Of a stretch of DNA of 64,000 nucleotides, positions 44,042 to 52,541 are shown in pieces. Position numbers and translations under genes: made by a program. Location of the stretch: NCBI RefSeq assembly GCF_000411975.1, contig NZ_ASXG01000109.1, positions 86,199 to 150,198 of the forward strand, given 5' to 3'. This stretch comes from Amycolatopsis orientalis DSM 43388. GTDB taxonomy: Bacteria > Actinomycetota > Actinomycetes > Mycobacteriales > Pseudonocardiaceae. The first letter of the stretch is position 1; every line of letters begins with the position of its first letter. Under the pieces are notes generated by a model that saw only the letters and a program-made list of their open reading frames with translations, had not been told where the DNA came from and ran no database searches.

Positions 44042-44090
44042 CGTGAGGGGGTCCTTGAGGGAATCAGATTCCCTCAAGGACCCCCTCACG
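44042..44090 (-). terminator. strong terminator after fahA
   Basis: Perfect 23-bp arms (CGTGAGGGGGTCCTTGAGGG at the left) surround the 3-nt loop CAG. It lies 14 bp past the fumarylacetoacetase stop codon on the minus strand and is the counterpart of the scoB terminator in this convergent junction. Confidence 0.88.
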
Positions 44091-44104
44091 GACGTCGGGG
44101 CGGC

Positions 44105-45274
44105 CTACTGTGCGGGAAGAATGCGGCCCCGGACCTCGCCGAAGCCCAGTTTCGCGCCGCTGCTCGTGGTGGCCTCGCCGGTGATCGCGACCTCGTCCCC
44201 GTCTTGCAGGAAGGTGCGGGATTCGCCGTTGACGGTCAAGGGATCCCGGCCGCCCCAGGAGAGTTCCAGGAACGAGCCGCGTTCGGTCGGTTCCGGTCCG
44301 GAGATCGTGCCGGAGCCGTAGAGGTCTCCGGTGCGGGCGGAGGCTCCGTTGACGGTCAGGTGCGCCAGCATCTGCGCCGGAGACCAGTACATCTCGCGGT
44401 ACGGCGGGCGGGCCACCTCCTGGCCGTTCCACTCCACGGACAGGGTGATGTCCAACCCCCACGGCGACGTTTCCCGCAGGTAGGGCAGCGGTTCCGGCGA
44501 GGTCTGGCCGGGCAGCGGCACCCGGGCCCCCTCCAGCGCCAGGATCGGGACCACCCACGGCGAGATCGACGTCGCGAAGCTTTTGCCCAGGTTCGGGCCC
44601 AGCGGCACGTACTCCCAGGCCTGGATGTCGCGGGCGGACCAGTCGTTCAGCAGGACCGCGCCGAACACGTGGCGAGGGAAGTCGTCCGGCGGGATCGGGG
44701 TGTTGGCCGGAGTGCCCGCGCCGACGACGAAGCCCAGTTCCGCTTCGATGTCCAGGCGGACGCTCGGGCCGAACACCGGGCCGTCCTCGCCCTTGCGCTG
44801 GCCGCTCGGGCGCACCACGTCGGTGCCGGACACGTACACCGTGCCGGAGCGGCCGTGGTAGCCGACCGGGAGGTGTTTCCAGTTGGGCAGCAACGGTTCC
44901 GCGTCCGGGCGGAACAGGCGGCCGACGTTCGACGCGTGGTGTTCCGAGGCGTAGAAGTCCACGTAATCGGCGACTTCAACGGGCAGGTGCAACTGGACGT
45001 CGGCGACCGCGTGCACGGCTTCGGCGGGCACCTCGCCGGTCACCAGCGGCTGCAGCCGCGTGCGGACCTCGACCCAGCGGTCGTACCCCTGCGCCATGAA
45101 GGCGTTCAGCGTCGGTTCGGCGAAGACCTCGTCGCCGAGCGCGATCGACAGGTCCAGCACGTGCTCGCCCACGCGCACGCCCACTCGGGGACTGCCGTCG
45201 CCTGCCGAGAACACGCCGTACGGCAGGTTTTCGACGCCGAAAGGGGAGCCGGCGGGGATGTCGAGCACGGTCAT
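44105..45274 (-). CDS. fahA: fumarylacetoacetase
   Basis: The 389-residue enzyme hydrolyses 4-fumarylacetoacetate to fumarate and acetoacetate, the last step of tyrosine/homogentisate breakdown. Seen motifs are the VDFYASEHHASNVG entry with catalytic His, VGYHGRSGTV, DIEAELGFVVG (metal-binding Glu), LNDWSARDIQAWEY (metal-binding Asp), PLGPNLGKSF and SPWVV. The ATG overlaps the stop of the preceding gene (ATGA). The length is normal for the bacterial enzyme, and no key residue is missing. Confidence 0.95.
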   Translation of the reverse strand: MTVLDIPAGSPFGVENLPYGVFSAGDGSPRVGVRVGEHVLDLSIALGDEVFAEPTLNAFMAQGYDRWVEVRTRLQPLVTGEVPAEAVHAVADVQLHLPVEVADYVDFYASEHHASNVGRLFRPDAEPLLPNWKHLPVGYHGRSGTVYVSGTDVVRPSGQRKGEDGPVFGPSVRLDIEAELGFVVGAGTPANTPIPPDDFPRHVFGAVLLNDWSARDIQAWEYVPLGPNLGKSFATSISPWVVPILALEGARVPLPGQTSPEPLPYLRETSPWGLDITLSVEWNGQEVARPPYREMYWSPAQMLAHLTVNGASARTGDLYGSGTISGPEPTERGSFLELSWGGRDPLTVNGESRTFLQDGDEVAITGEATTSSGAKLGFGEVRGRILPAQ

Positions 45275-46098
45275 GCGGGGGCTCCGATCAGGCCTAGGTT
45301 CGTCAGTTCGGTGAGCGGGTCGGTGATGCTGCAGGTGCCGAACGAGGTGAACCGCGCACGGGCCGCGGCCAGCCGTTCCGGGGGCAGCGCACGGATCCGG
45401 TCGGCCACCGCGGTGGCGTCGCGTTCGGCAAGCAGCGCAACGACTTCCTCGTCCCCGGCACCGCGGTCGACCGCCTCGGCGGCGAGCAGGAGATTCAGGA
45501 AGCCGTGCTGTTCGAAGCCCGTCTCGGGGTCGGTGTTGCGGATCGCGTGGTGCAGCCCCGCGGTCGCCTTGAACGGCACGCCCGCCTCGGCGGCCGCGCG
45601 GATCGCGGCGGCGAGTTCGGCTTCGTCCGGATAGTACTCGGCCGATGTGCCGCCAGTGCGGAACTTCGCCTTGTACGGAGTGCCGGAAAGCGCCTGCAGC
45701 AACGGAACCCGGCGTTCGTCGCGCGGAATCTCCACCGCGACCGGAACCGGGCAACCGTCCACTGCGGACAGGAACTCGGCGACGCTCATCCCTTGCGGCA
45801 CCGCGATTTCCAGCGATTCGACCGACACCGGCAGGCCGTCGACGGCTTTGAGCACGTCGGCGATCCCGCTCGGTCCGGCAGGCAGCGTCACGGTGAGCGG
45901 CAGCGGCGTTTCCCGGCCGGCAACGACTTCGGCGAGTTCCGCCAAGCCGGACGCGGCGACCACCAACGGGCCGACCATGGCGGCGTACTCGGCGCGGGCG
46001 TGCCGGTCGTGCGCGGCGACGGCGTCCGGCAGCGGCGCGAGGCCGGGCGGGAAGACCGCCGCGTCGTCCAGCAGGCCGCGGGTCAGTGCGTCGGTCAC
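45271..46098 (-). CDS. conserved protein of unknown function in the homogentisate operon, 275 aa
   Basis: The gene is coupled at both ends: its GTG overlaps the hmgA stop (GTGA) and its TGA overlaps the fahA start. It has no signal peptide or membrane helix. Alternating strands and helices (PLTVTLPAG, ESLEIAVP, PVAVEIP, PYKAKFRTGGT, PFKATAGLHHAIR) suggest a TIM-barrel-like fold with conserved Lys, Arg and His. I do not recognise a family. It occupies the place where a maleylacetoacetate isomerase would be expected in this pathway, but it has no glutathione-transferase-like or DinB-like features. Its function is unknown. Confidence 0.85.
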   Translation of the reverse strand: MTDALTRGLLDDAAVFPPGLAPLPDAVAAHDRHARAEYAAMVGPLVVAASGLAELAEVVAGRETPLPLTVTLPAGPSGIADVLKAVDGLPVSVESLEIAVPQGMSVAEFLSAVDGCPVPVAVEIPRDERRVPLLQALSGTPYKAKFRTGGTSAEYYPDEAELAAAIRAAAEAGVPFKATAGLHHAIRNTDPETGFEQHGFLNLLLAAEAVDRGAGDEEVVALLAERDATAVADRIRALPPERLAAARARFTSFGTCSITDPLTELTNLGLIGAPA

Positions 46099-47294
46099 GA
46101 CTGCGATCCCCGTCCTGCCCAGGTCCAGGCGTAGCCGGGGTCGTCGCTCGCGTGGCCGCCCTCGCCGATCTCCAGCGGGCGGAACGTGTCCACCATGACC
46201 GCCAGCTCGTCGAAGAACTCCACGCCGATCGAGCGTTCCACCGCGCCCGGCTGCGGGCCGTGGCTGTGCCCGCCGGGGTGCAGGCTGATCGAGCCCTGGC
46301 CGATGCCGGAACCCTTGCGCGCCTCGTAGTTCCCGCCGCAGTAGAACATCACCTCGTCGGAGTCCACATTGGAGTGGTAGTACGGCACCGGGATCGACAG
46401 CGGGTGATAGTCCACCTTGCGCGGCACGAAATTGCAGATGACGAAGTTGGTGCCCTCGAACACCTGGTGCACGGGCGGCGGCTGGTGCACGCGGCCGGTG
46501 ATGGGCTCGAAGTCGGAGATGTTGAACGTGTACGGGTAGAGGCAGCCGTCCCAGCCCACCACGTCGAACGGGTGCGTCGGGTACACGTAGCGCGTGCCGA
46601 CGATGCCGCGCGAGCCGCGGTGCTTCACCAGCACCTCGACGTCGGTGCCTTCGACGACCAGCGGTTCGGCCGGCCCGTGCAGGTCGCGCTCGCAGTAGGG
46701 CGCGTGCTCCAGCAATTGGCCGTAGCGCGACAGGTAGCGCTTCGGCGGCGCGATGTGCGAGTTCGCCTCGATCACATAGGCGCGCAACGGTTCCGAGCCC
46801 TTCGGCACCCAGCGGTGCGTGGTGGCGCGGGGAAGGACGACGTAGTCGCCGGTGCGGGCGGGCAGCGCGCCGAACACCGTCTCCACGACCGCTTCGCCGG
46901 ACTCGACGTACACGCATTCGTCGCCGATCGCGTTGCGGTACAGCGGAGAAGCCTCGCCGGCGGCGACGTAGGAGATCCGCACGTCGCCGTTGCCGAGGAC
47001 GAGCCGGCGGTTGTTCACGACGTCCGCGCTCTTCCATTCTTCGCCCGGGAACAGCGTGTGCAGCTTGAGGTGCAGCGGCTTGAGCGGCCGGTTCTCGGTG
47101 AGGGTCTGGTCCGGCAGTTCCCACGGGGTCGCGTCGACGATCGCGGACGGGATGCCGCGGTGGTAGAGCAGCGACGAGTCGGAGGAGAAGCCCTCTTCGC
47201 CCATCAGCTCCTCGGAGTAGAGCCCGCCTTCGGGCGTGCGGTGCTGGGTGTGCCGCTTAGGCGGGATGCTGCCCGCGCTGCGGTAGTAGGCCAT
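46095..47294 (-). CDS. hmgA: homogentisate 1,2-dioxygenase
   Basis: The 399-residue cupin enzyme opens the homogentisate ring to maleylacetoacetate using Fe(II). The N-terminus RSAGSIPPKRHTQHR, DYVVLPRATTHRW, and the iron-site region with HPGGHSHGP are all present. The ATG is preceded by GAGGCGACC. It is the first gene of a three-gene operon (hmgA, unknown, fahA). A 17-bp palindrome lies 28 bp upstream of the start, and a marR gene precedes it on the same strand. Confidence 0.94.
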   Translation of the reverse strand: MAYYRSAGSIPPKRHTQHRTPEGGLYSEELMGEEGFSSDSSLLYHRGIPSAIVDATPWELPDQTLTENRPLKPLHLKLHTLFPGEEWKSADVVNNRRLVLGNGDVRISYVAAGEASPLYRNAIGDECVYVESGEAVVETVFGALPARTGDYVVLPRATTHRWVPKGSEPLRAYVIEANSHIAPPKRYLSRYGQLLEHAPYCERDLHGPAEPLVVEGTDVEVLVKHRGSRGIVGTRYVYPTHPFDVVGWDGCLYPYTFNISDFEPITGRVHQPPPVHQVFEGTNFVICNFVPRKVDYHPLSIPVPYYHSNVDSDEVMFYCGGNYEARKGSGIGQGSISLHPGGHSHGPQPGAVERSIGVEFFDELAVMVDTFRPLEIGEGGHASDDPGYAWTWAGRGSQS

Positions 47295-47321
47295 GGGTCG
47301 CCTCCTCGGCGCGAAGTAATC

Positions 47322-47338
47322 AAAGTATGTACTACTTT
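47322..47338. promoter_or_regulatory. probable MarR operator in front of hmgA
   Basis: AAAGTATGTACTACTTT consists of perfect 6-bp arms AAAGTA and TACTTT around TGTAC. It is AT-rich against a GC-rich background and lies between marR and hmgA, where it would overlap the hmgA promoter. A looser relative, AGTCAAACTCGAAACT, lies upstream of marR near 47946. Confidence 0.7.
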
Positions 47339-47377
47339 CCGGTCAGCCTAGTCCACCTGCTGGGCTGGGGAAAGGGG

Positions 47378-47917
47378 TCAGCGCCGGGTCGCGAACCCGG
47401 CCCGGCCGGAGATGAGCTTGTCCAGCAGCATCACCAGCACGCGCTGCTCGGCCTCGGTGAGCACCTCGACCCATCCGGCCTCGCGTTCGTTCTGCGCCTC
47501 GAACACCTCGAGCATCTCGGCGTGCCCGGCCTCGGTGAGCGACAGCCGCACCGAACGGCCGTCCGTCTCGCCCGGCGTCCGGGTCAGCAAACCGTCGCTG
47601 ACCAGGGTTTTCGCCAGATTCGACACCGCCGCCCGGCTCATCCCGGCCAGCCGCGCGGCCGCCGACGGTTCGAGCGGCCCGGCCAGCCACACCACGAACA
47701 GCACCCGGAACGCCGACCACGACCGCCCGCGCGGCCGGTGCACGGCGGCTTCGAGGTCGTAGGTGACCAGGTTCGACGCCCGGTTCAGCGTCAGCAGCAC
47801 CTCGGTCGCGAGCTGGTGGCGGAAGCCGAATTCCTCGGACAGCCTGCGGTTGGCCAGCGCGATGAACGACCAGAAGTCGAGCGAGTCCGGGTCCGGCGGC
47901 GCGGCGGAGTCCTGCAT
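47378..47917 (-). CDS. MarR-family regulator
   Basis: The 179-residue protein has a MarR winged helix (ARLAGMSRAAVSNLAKTLVSDGLL, cited in part; wing TPGETDGRSVRLSLTEAG). The ATG is preferred over an in-frame GTG three codons earlier because TACCGT lies exactly 7 nt before the ATG and neither start has an RBS. It is transcribed toward hmgA and is the probable local repressor of the homogentisate operon, with homogentisate or a related acid as a plausible ligand (inference). Confidence 0.88.
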   Translation of the reverse strand: MQDSAAPPDPDSLDFWSFIALANRRLSEEFGFRHQLATEVLLTLNRASNLVTYDLEAAVHRPRGRSWSAFRVLFVVWLAGPLEPSAAARLAGMSRAAVSNLAKTLVSDGLLTRTPGETDGRSVRLSLTEAGHAEMLEVFEAQNEREAGWVEVLTEAEQRVLVMLLDKLISGRAGFATRR

Positions 47918-47924
47918 GGACTGC

Positions 47925-47930
47925 ACGGTA
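47925..47930 (-). promoter_or_regulatory. leaderless -10 box of marR
   Basis: On the minus strand TACCGT is 7 nt before the ATG. The box overlaps the alternative upstream GTG, so that codon would not be in the transcript. Confidence 0.6.
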
Positions 47931-47960
47931 CCCGCGCCGCCGGGATAGTCAAACTCGAAA

Positions 47961-49286
47961 CTACTTCTTGGCGCGGGCCCCCGCGTCGCGCGGCACCTTC
48001 AGGAACGCCAGCATCGCCGCGGCGACGACCAGGCAGCCGATCGGGAAGTACAGCCCGACCGTCACGTCGCTTTCGGTGGCCGCGAGCCCGATCGCGTACG
48101 GGCCGAAGAACCCGCCGAGCGCGGCGATCGAGTTGATCGCGGCCAGGCCGACCGCCGTGTGCTCCTTCGACAGCACCCGCGCGGCCATCGCCCAGTACGG
48201 GGCGAGGTAGCCGAGCACGCCGATGGCCGCCAGCGAGAGGCTGACCAGCGACAACGCCGGCACGGTCTTGAACTGCATCGCGCCGAAGAACCCGAGCGCC
48301 GCCACCAGCACGGTGCCGATCACATGGCCCTTGCGCTCGCCGGTGCGGTCGGAGTTGCGGGCCAGCAGCAGCATGCCGATCGCGCCGACCACGTACGGGA
48401 TCGCGCCGAGCAGGCCGATGTTGGTCGAGGAGTACTTCGGGTCGAGCTGCTTCACGATCAGCGGCAGGAAGAACGTGAGCCCGTACAGCCCACAGGCGAT
48501 GAAGAGGTTGGAAATCGCCAGCAGCAGCACCTTGCCGTCACGCACCGCGCGCAGCTGGCCGAGGAACGTCTCCTTCTCCTCCGGCACGTACTCGCGGTCG
48601 ATCTCGGCCTGCAGCCAGGAGCTTTCCTCGGCGGTCAGGAACTTCGCGTCGGCGGGCTTGTTCGGCAGACAGAAGAAGGTCAGCAGGCCGATCAGCACCG
48701 CGGGCGCGCCCTGCAGGATGAAGACCCACTGCCAGCTGCTCATCCCGAACCAGTGCACGTGGTCGAGGATCCAGCCGCCGAACAGGCTGCCGAGGATCAG
48801 CGCGATCGGCTGCGCGAGCGCGAGCGTCGCGATGGCCCGGCCGCGCTCCTTGCCGCGGAACCAGAAGGTCAGGTACAGCAGCAGCCCGGGGAACAGGCCG
48901 GCCTCGGCGACGCCGAGCAGGATCCGCGCGATCATCAGGTGCGTCACGCTCGCGACGAACCCGGTCAGCACGGTCACGATGCCCCAGCTGACCGCGATCC
49001 GGCTGAGCCACAGCCTGGCCCCGACCTTCTTCATGATCATGTTGCTGGGGACCTCGAACACCACGTAGGCGAGGAAGAAGATCGCCGACGCGACGCCGAA
49101 GGTCGCGGCCGTGACGGCGAGCTCTTTGGCCATGCCGAGCTGGGCGTAGCCGATGTTCGCCCGGTCCATGTAGTTGAAGATGTAGAGCAGCAGGACGATC
49201 GGCATGACGCGGACGCCGACCTTGCGGACGGTTCGTCTGGCCAGCGGCGAGTCCGCCGTGGCGGCGGCTGCGGCGGGGACGGGCAT
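47961..49286 (-). CDS. MFS transporter, anion:cation symporter (ACS) type
   Basis: The 441-residue protein has 12 transmembrane segments and ACS-family motifs YIFNYMDRANIGYAQLG, FEVPSNMIMKKVGARLWLSR and AEAGLFPGLLLYLTFWF. These carriers take up organic acids, often aromatic or sugar acids. GAGGAGA precedes the ATG. It is the last gene after the FAD enzyme and the two SDRs, and probably imports their substrate. Confidence 0.9.
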   Translation of the reverse strand: MPVPAAAAATADSPLARRTVRKVGVRVMPIVLLLYIFNYMDRANIGYAQLGMAKELAVTAATFGVASAIFFLAYVVFEVPSNMIMKKVGARLWLSRIAVSWGIVTVLTGFVASVTHLMIARILLGVAEAGLFPGLLLYLTFWFRGKERGRAIATLALAQPIALILGSLFGGWILDHVHWFGMSSWQWVFILQGAPAVLIGLLTFFCLPNKPADAKFLTAEESSWLQAEIDREYVPEEKETFLGQLRAVRDGKVLLLAISNLFIACGLYGLTFFLPLIVKQLDPKYSSTNIGLLGAIPYVVGAIGMLLLARNSDRTGERKGHVIGTVLVAALGFFGAMQFKTVPALSLVSLSLAAIGVLGYLAPYWAMAARVLSKEHTAVGLAAINSIAALGGFFGPYAIGLAATESDVTVGLYFPIGCLVVAAAMLAFLKVPRDAGARAKK

Positions 49287-49426
49287 GGGGTTCTCCTCGA
49301 CGGTGAGCAGTACTGGGTTGATCGGTGCCCATCCAGCCGCAGCCACGGCCGAATGGCTTCGCGGCAACGGTCGCGTCCCGAGCACGGGGGCGGCCTGCTT
49401 TTGGCCGGATCGGCAAGTCGGTGGGA

Positions 49427-50833
49427 TCAGGCAGCGGCGGAGCGGCCGGCGATGCGGCCCATGGTGACGGCGTTGGCGACCGCGTTGCCGCCGCCGACGT
49501 AGCGGAAGCCGAGCACTCCGGCGCCGGCCTCGCCCGCGGCGAACAACCCCGGCACGCGGTTGCCGCGGACGTCGAGCACGGCGGCGTTGGAGTCGATCTC
49601 CAGCCCGGCATGCGTGCATACCAGTTCGGCGGGCAGCGTGCGGGCGGCGAAGAACGGCGCGGTGGCGATCTTCGCGGGCGGTTCCGCCGCACCCTTGGCG
49701 GACAGCGTTTCGTGCCGCAGGAAATCCGGGTCCTCGCCGGTGGGCAGCTGGGTGTTCCATCTGTCCACAGTGGCCTGGAGAGCGTCGGCGGGTACGTTCA
49801 TCTTGCCCGCTAGTTCCTCCAAAGTGTCGGCCCGGAGAGTGCGGCCCGTGTCCGCTTCGGACAGGACGTGTTCGGCGTTCCAGTGCGCGTAGCCCGGCGG
49901 GAGGTCGCGGCGCGCTCGGTCGTCGAAGACCATCCACACTGGACCGTCCTGCGCGGAGATGATGCCGCTGGACACCGCGTAGGAGGCGTCCTCGTCCATG
50001 AACCGGCGGCCGTGCGCGTTCACCAGCACGCGCGAGCGCGGCGGGAAGCCGGACTGCCAGTGGTGCAGGCGCTGGAAATACACGGTCGGCAGCAGCAAAC
50101 CCCAGCCTTCGCCGGTGATCGAGGCGGACACCTGCTCGCCGAAGGCGAAGTGGTCGCCTCGGGAGCCGGGCGCGGCGACGACGAACAGATCCTCGCCCGC
50201 CGCGTCCGCGTCCGGGTAGTACCGCGAGCGCAGTGCCGGGTCCTGGGCGAATCCGCCGCTGGTCACGATCACCGAATTCGCGCGCACCTCGATGCCGTCC
50301 GCGACCACGCCGGCGACCCGGCCGTCCGCCACGAGCAGCCGTTCGACCCGAGTGTTCAGCACTGCCTCGGCGCCGACGCGACGGCGCGCGCGGTCGAGGA
50401 CCTGGACCAGGCCGTAACCCTGGTCCTTCGGCACGTGCCCGCGCCAGACGTCCTCGACGCCCGCGCGGGTCAGGCCCGGCGTGTGCGCGTCGTGCGACAC
50501 CTTCGCCGGGATTTCCGCGCCGAGCCCGATCAGCCATTCGACGGCCGGACCGGCCTCGCGGCAGAACGTCTTGAGCAGTCCGGGTTTCAGCCGCCACTGG
50601 TTGAGGTCGAGGTAGTGCTGGAAGAACCGGTCCGGCGTGTCCTCGATGCCCAGCGCGCGCTGGACGCTCGTGCCGGCCGCGGTGAGCATGCCCGCGGACA
50701 GCTGGGTCGAGCCGCCGAGTTCCTTCTCCGACTCGAACAGCATTGCCGAGGCGCCGTGTTCGGCCGCGGACACGGCGGCGGCCAGTCCTGCGCCGCCCCC
50801 GCCGATCACCACGACGTCGGCGTCGACGCTCAT
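49427..50833 (-). CDS. FAD-dependent oxidoreductase, 3-ketosteroid dehydrogenase/fumarate reductase-like
   Basis: The 468-residue flavoprotein starts with the dinucleotide motif VVVIGGGGAGLAAAVSAAE and has the second FAD motif GLFAAGEAGAGVLG near the C-terminus, with GGFAQDP between. This is the FAD_binding_2 family, which holds 3-ketosteroid dehydrogenases and fumarate reductase-like enzymes. The substrate is unknown, though steroid or hydroaromatic ketones are plausible. Its ATG overlaps the stop of the SDR upstream (ATGA). Confidence 0.88.
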   Translation of the reverse strand: MSVDADVVVIGGGGAGLAAAVSAAEHGASAMLFESEKELGGSTQLSAGMLTAAGTSVQRALGIEDTPDRFFQHYLDLNQWRLKPGLLKTFCREAGPAVEWLIGLGAEIPAKVSHDAHTPGLTRAGVEDVWRGHVPKDQGYGLVQVLDRARRRVGAEAVLNTRVERLLVADGRVAGVVADGIEVRANSVIVTSGGFAQDPALRSRYYPDADAAGEDLFVVAAPGSRGDHFAFGEQVSASITGEGWGLLLPTVYFQRLHHWQSGFPPRSRVLVNAHGRRFMDEDASYAVSSGIISAQDGPVWMVFDDRARRDLPPGYAHWNAEHVLSEADTGRTLRADTLEELAGKMNVPADALQATVDRWNTQLPTGEDPDFLRHETLSAKGAAEPPAKIATAPFFAARTLPAELVCTHAGLEIDSNAAVLDVRGNRVPGLFAAGEAGAGVLGFRYVGGGNAVANAVTMGRIAGRSAAA

Positions 50834-51624
50834 CCGAGATCACCTCCGGTTTCGGCGAGAATGCGGTGGTAGAGACCGTTCGAAACCAGGCCGCCGTCCA
50901 CGGTGACCTCGCTTCCGGTCAGGTAGCTGGACCGGTCCGACAGCAGGAACAGCACCGCGTCGGTGATTTCCTTCGGATCGGCCATCCGCCCGGCGGGCAC
51001 ACTGTCCACAGCGGACTTGACGAACGCGTCCGCTCCGGCCAGCAGTCCGGTGTCGACCAGTCCGGGGTGGACGGAGTTGACCCGGATCCGCCACTTCGCG
51101 AAATTGCCCGCGGCGGACTTCGACAGTCCGGTCAGCCCCCATTTGCTCGCCGAATAGGCGGGGGAGAAGTAGCCGATCTGGCCGGAGATCGACGAGATGT
51201 TCACGATCGAACCGCCGCCCGAATCGCGCATCAGCGGCGCGGCCGCGCGCATCCCGTGGAACGGCCCGGAAAGGTTCACCGCGAGCACGCGGTCCCAGAC
51301 CTCGGCCGTGGTGTCCAGGAATTCCAGCCGCCGCGAGATTCCAGCATTGTTCACGAGCCCGCCGAGCGAACCGTGCTCGGCGCGGATCCGGTCGAGCACG
51401 CGAGTCCACTGTGCTGGTTCGACCACGTCGATCGGGTACGGTGTCGCCGCGCCGCCCGCCGCGCGGATCTCGTCGGCGATTGCGTCCGCACCGGCGAAAT
51501 CCGCGACGCAGACGTGCACGCCGCGTTCGCCGAGCGCGCGGGCGTGCTGTGCGCCCATCCCGTTCGCCGCGCCCGTCACGAGCACGACGTCCGGGTAACG
51601 CACGGCTTCGGTGGCGTCAGACAT
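50830..51624 (-). CDS. short-chain dehydrogenase/reductase
   Basis: The 264-residue SDR has LVTGAANGMGAQHARAL (TGxxxGxG), NNAG, SIVNISSISG and YSASKWG (YxxxK), with a VNSVHPGLVDTG motif and C-terminal GSEVTVDGG. It is a complete classical NAD(P)-dependent oxidoreductase. It overlaps the neighbouring SDR by 8 bp and the FAD enzyme by 4 bp, so all three are co-translated. It probably oxidises or reduces a cyclic alcohol/ketone. Confidence 0.9.
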   Translation of the reverse strand: MSDATEAVRYPDVVLVTGAANGMGAQHARALGERGVHVCVADFAGADAIADEIRAAGGAATPYPIDVVEPAQWTRVLDRIRAEHGSLGGLVNNAGISRRLEFLDTTAEVWDRVLAVNLSGPFHGMRAAAPLMRDSGGGSIVNISSISGQIGYFSPAYSASKWGLTGLSKSAAGNFAKWRIRVNSVHPGLVDTGLLAGADAFVKSAVDSVPAGRMADPKEITDAVLFLLSDRSSYLTGSEVTVDGGLVSNGLYHRILAETGGDLG

Positions 51625-52462
51625 GCCGCGAGCCGCCGTCGACCGCGAGGCTGTGCCCGGTCACGTACCGCGAGCTGTCCGAGAGCAGGAACAGCAGCAC
51701 GCCGCACACCTCTTCCGGCGAGCCGATCCGGTGCAGCGGCACCGCGTCGAGGGCCTTCGCCAGCGCGGGCGCGTCGTCCTGGATCCAGCGCGTCATTTCG
51801 GTGTCGATGTAGCCCGGGGCGATGGCGTTGACCCGGATGCCCTGGTCGCCGAGTTCCACCGCGAGCGATTCGGTGAGGTGCGCGACCGCGGCCTTCGAAC
51901 TGCAATACGCCGCGCGGCCCTTGCGCACGCGGACCGCGGACACCGACGCCATGTTGACGATCGCGCTGCCCGGTTCCATCCGCGCGGCCGCGGCCTGCGC
52001 GCCGAACAGCACGCCCTCGACGTTCACCGACAGCGTCGAGCGGATCTGCTCCGGCGTGATGTCCGGGACCTCGGCGTACGGGAAGATCCCGGCGTTGTTG
52101 ACCCAGAAGTCGATGCGGCCGAACTCGTCCATCGCGCGCTGGGCGAGCGCGACGTGGTCCTCGGCGCGGGTGACGTCCAAGGCGGACGCGACGATCCGGC
52201 CCGGTTTGTCCTCAAGGGACTCGGCGGCCAGCGCGGCGGTCAGCTCGTCGGCGGTGGCGGTCATCGCGGCGGCGTCGAGATCGCCGCCCACCACGTGCAC
52301 CCCGCGGGTGGCGAGACCGGCGGCGAACCGCGCGCCCATCCCGCGGGCCGCGCCGGTGACCACGGCGACCTTGCCCGGCATCTCCGGGTAGCGCGCGGTC
52401 GCGGGCTGGTGCAGCACCCGGCCGGGGCCGGTGGGGGCGAGGGCATTGATCGGGGTGGGCAA
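51617..52462 (-). CDS. short-chain dehydrogenase/reductase
   Basis: The 281-residue SDR has VVTGAARGMGARFAAGL, NNAGIF, SAIVNMASVSAV and YCSSKAAV, then RVNAIAPGYIDTEM. A 27-residue N-terminal extension precedes the Rossmann strand. The start is TTG, chosen because AGGAG lies 6 nt before it; a shorter start inside the extension is possible. It lies downstream of a perfect hairpin that separates it from the SnoaL-like gene and therefore probably needs its own promoter or read-through. Confidence 0.85.
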   Translation of the reverse strand: MPTPINALAPTGPGRVLHQPATARYPEMPGKVAVVTGAARGMGARFAAGLATRGVHVVGGDLDAAAMTATADELTAALAAESLEDKPGRIVASALDVTRAEDHVALAQRAMDEFGRIDFWVNNAGIFPYAEVPDITPEQIRSTLSVNVEGVLFGAQAAAARMEPGSAIVNMASVSAVRVRKGRAAYCSSKAAVAHLTESLAVELGDQGIRVNAIAPGYIDTEMTRWIQDDAPALAKALDAVPLHRIGSPEEVCGVLLFLLSDSSRYVTGHSLAVDGGSRHV

Positions 52463-52493
52463 GGAGGGCTCCTAGGTGAGGGTGGGTGGGTCT

Positions 52494-52535
52494 CGTGAGT
52501 GTTCATGCCGGTTAGAACCGGCATGAACACTCACG
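52494..52535. terminator. perfect 20-bp palindrome between the SnoaL-like gene and the SDR gene
   Basis: Arms CGTGAGTGTTCATGCCGGTT and its complement enclose the 2-nt AG. It stands 7 bp past the SnoaL-like stop codon and would end that transcript. Sequence and layout match the hairpin at 41461-41508, suggesting a dispersed terminator element. Confidence 0.8.
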
Positions 52536-52541
52536 ACGTGG

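Noticed and set aside
43763..44104. Possible short genes between scoB and fahA
   Set aside because: The stretch is dominated by two terminator palindromes. Remaining frames have Arg/Gly-biased composition and no RBS.
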